A stretch of DNA of 41,145 nt. Origin: Euzebyales bacterium. GTDB lineage: Bacteria > Actinomycetota > Nitriliruptoria > Euzebyales > JAHELV01. The stretch lies in assembly GCA_035461305.1 (NCBI GenBank), contig DATHVN010000127.1, positions 1 to 41,145 on the forward strand, given 5' to 3'. The stretch's first letter is position 1. Each line of letters opens with the position of its first letter. The notes below the pieces were generated by a model. That model saw nothing but the letters and a program-made list of their open reading frames with translations. It searched no databases and had not been told where the DNA came from. The position numbers and the translations under genes are program-made. Shown piece by piece: positions 39,880 to 41,145 of the stretch.

Positions 39880-41051
39880 GAGGCGTCCGCCATCGTCGCC
39901 GGCAACGGGCGGTGCTCGCCGCGCAGCACCCTCCGGCGGGCCATCAGGTCGTCCCACTCCATGTAGACGTCCTGAAGGTGCCGGGCCCCGCTCGTGGGGT
40001 CGAAGGGCAGCCGGCCGTGCAACACCCGGTGCCCGTGCAACGTGAGCAGATCGCCGTCGACCGCCTTGAACACCACGCGGTAGTCGGGGCCGTCGATCAT
40101 CGCGCCGAGCCGGCGGTACGCGGCGTAGAACGGCTCGACGACGTCGGCCGCCACGTCGAGCGGGCACGCCAGCTGGTTGGAGAACCTGAACGTCGTGACC
40201 CGGCCCTCAGGGTCGAGCTGGACCATCGGCGCGACCGCGTACGTGTCCTCCGACGCGCTGAACAGCTGGTACGGCACCGGCACCGACGCCAGGACCGCGA
40301 ACGCGTCGGGGTGGTCGCGGCGCAGGTCGCCGAGCACCCGCCAGCCGTCAACGACGACGCTCTCGCCGCCGTCCGCCCGGTTGACCAGGAAGTGGATGAG
40401 CTGGACGCTCGGCGGCCACGCGTAGCTGGGCATGTCGGTGTGCGGCTTGAGCTCGAGCGGCGTGTGGGCGACGTTGTAGCCGTCGGGGTCGTGGCGGACG
40501 TTGTGGACGCGCTCGAAGGCGACCTCGCGCACGTGGCCGAGCGTCGAGGCGAATCGGGCGGCCTCCCCCGGCACGGTCGGCACGTCCCGCACGATCGCGA
40601 CGCCGACGTCGCGGAGCGCATCGAGGTACGCCAGCTGGCCGGAGACGCCGCCCACCACGTCTGCGTGGGCGAACGCGGGCGGCGTGAAGTCCGCAGCCCA
40701 CAGCACGGGATCGTGGCGCCGCGCCGCGCGGGCCGCGTCGCCGTAGTCGTACCGGACCAGCCAGGCGGCGGTGTAGGCCGACCGGTGCCCGTCGTTCCAC
40801 TCGACGTGCAGGGTGGCGCGGTCATCGAGCCGCGCCCGGGCGGGTGAGACGTCGGCGGCGATGTCTGCCGTGAACAGCTTCCGTTCGGCGGTCTGCTGCA
40901 CCCGACAGCTCCCGCACCAGCAGTTGTCACGCAGCCACACGTAGTGAAAGGTGCGAACGCCGTCCGGCAACTCGACCGTCAGGGTGCGGGGCCCGACCCG
41001 GACCCCGGCCGCAGCAGCCTGCGCCACGGCCGTGGTGGACGTCTGGTCCAT
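39876..41051 (-). CDS. Fe(II)/2-oxoglutarate dioxygenase, gamma-butyrobetaine hydroxylase / TmpA family
   Basis: 391-residue enzyme. The N-terminal DUF971-like zinc domain has C44-x-C46-x2-C49 (DNCWCGSCR), the first three ligands in the gamma-butyrobetaine hydroxylase pattern. The C-terminal TauD-like jelly roll carries the iron triad H204-x-D206 (LKPHTDMPSY) and H345 (HRVLHGR), with R357 or a neighbouring Arg as 2-oxoglutarate anchor. The coherent partner is the HD-domain gene, overlapping by four bases. TmpA, a homologue of gamma-butyrobetaine hydroxylase, hydroxylates 2-(trimethylammonio)ethylphosphonate, and TmpB then cleaves the product; PhnY/PhnZ do the same for 2-aminoethylphosphonate. 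The gene pair therefore points to phosphonate breakdown rather than carnitine synthesis. ATG 41051 has AAGGAGG at good spacing. Confidence 0.85.
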   Translation of the reverse strand: MDQTSTTAVAQAAAAGVRVGPRTLTVELPDGVRTFHYVWLRDNCWCGSCRVQQTAERKLFTADIAADVSPARARLDDRATLHVEWNDGHRSAYTAAWLVRYDYGDAARAARRHDPVLWAADFTPPAFAHADVVGGVSGQLAYLDALRDVGVAIVRDVPTVPGEAARFASTLGHVREVAFERVHNVRHDPDGYNVAHTPLELKPHTDMPSYAWPPSVQLIHFLVNRADGGESVVVDGWRVLGDLRRDHPDAFAVLASVPVPYQLFSASEDTYAVAPMVQLDPEGRVTTFRFSNQLACPLDVAADVVEPFYAAYRRLGAMIDGPDYRVVFKAVDGDLLTLHGHRVLHGRLPFDPTSGARHLQDVYMEWDDLMARRRVLRGEHRPLPATMADAS

Positions 41052-41063
41052 TGCGAGCCTCCT

Positions 41064-41145
41064 TCAGATGTCGGGACGGGATTGTGCGACGATCACCTCG
41101 CACCCGGACTCGGGCGTCCCGTCGTCGACGATATCGGCGGGAACC
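41064..41145 (-). CDS. 3' end of an unidentified gene upstream of the 2OG oxygenase (partial)
   Basis: One reading frame is open from the window edge to TGA 41064-41066 and encodes VPADIVDDGTPESGCEVIVA, then QSRPDI. The stop overlaps the ribosome-binding site (TGAAGGAGG) of the oxygenase gene, with 12 bases between the stop codon and that start. That is typical of genes in one operon. Twenty-six residues are too few to name a family. It may encode a transporter subunit, regulator or third enzyme of the same pathway. Confidence 0.5.
   Translation of the reverse strand, partial: VPADIVDDGTPESGCEVIVAQSRPDI

Noticed and set aside
1-41145. General sequencing error as explanation for all frameshifts.
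   Set aside because: About 30 kb of adjacent genes have no frameshift while about 6 kb hold at least fifteen, along with large internal deletions. Error alone does not fit, though it cannot be excluded for single-indel cases such as 4035-4279 and 3294-3802.

Overview
The window is high-GC DNA (roughly 70% G+C by eye) from an actinobacterium. Signs of this are frequent GTG starts, a CGAAC-N4-GTTCG LexA box at dinB, two luciferase-like genes of the type that often use coenzyme F420, a MenB-type naphthoate synthase, and an actinobacterial type of two-component pair. A deep-branching lineage such as the Nitriliruptoria is possible, but that is a guess. No rRNA, tRNA, CRISPR array, IS element or phage module was seen.

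Layout. 1-1.75 kb: end of a NarL-type sensor kinase, its LuxR-type regulator, and a membrane-anchored helix-hairpin-helix protein. 1.88-4.3 kb: a decayed cluster on the minus strand (sensor kinase, OmpR-type regulator, YckD-like secreted protein) plus a frameshifted small membrane protein. 4.4-9.4 kb: an NADPH-dependent reductase, a hydrolase remnant, then on the minus strand a DUF1269-like protein, a HerA-type ATPase and a conserved hypothetical. 9.4-12.9 kb: a luciferase-like oxidoreductase, asparagine synthetase, and a wrecked AI-2E-type transporter. 13.1-18.1 kb: an intact branched-chain amino acid type ABC transporter (binding protein, two ATPases, two permeases) behind a promoter overlapped by a TetR-style palindrome. 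18.2-24.2 kb: an AbiEi/DUF559-like pseudogene, SOS-regulated dinB, a methyltransferase, a DMT exporter diverging from an XRE-cupin regulator, a crotonase and rpiA. 24.3-30.1 kb: a MetE-like protein, a metallo-beta-lactamase-fold hydrolase, a PHB-depolymerase-type esterase with a CopG-like protein, a DsbA-fold protein and menB. 30.2-34.6 kb: idi, a prfC stump, a broken ECF sigma gene, a LuxR/TPR fragment and an orphan P-loop NTPase. 35.1-41.1 kb: a four-gene redox operon (luciferase-like oxidoreductase, Fe-S protein, FAD-linked oxidase, 79-aa protein) converging on an HD-domain / 2-oxoglutarate oxygenase pair.

Two features stand out. First, the HD/2OG oxygenase pair (39313-41051) has the architecture of the PhnY/PhnZ and TmpA/TmpB phosphonate-cleaving pathways, although annotation pipelines would probably call the 2OG enzyme a gamma-butyrobetaine hydroxylase. 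Second, about eleven loci (about 6 kb) are broken. Several keep both gene ends but have lost an internal block and carry single-base indels, while about 30 kb of neighbouring genes have no frameshift. Such clustering is easier to explain by real gene decay than by sequencing error, but only reads can settle it. A 34-bp palindromic intergenic repeat (three copies), a duplicated hairpin and a possible structured leader RNA are the main non-coding signals.
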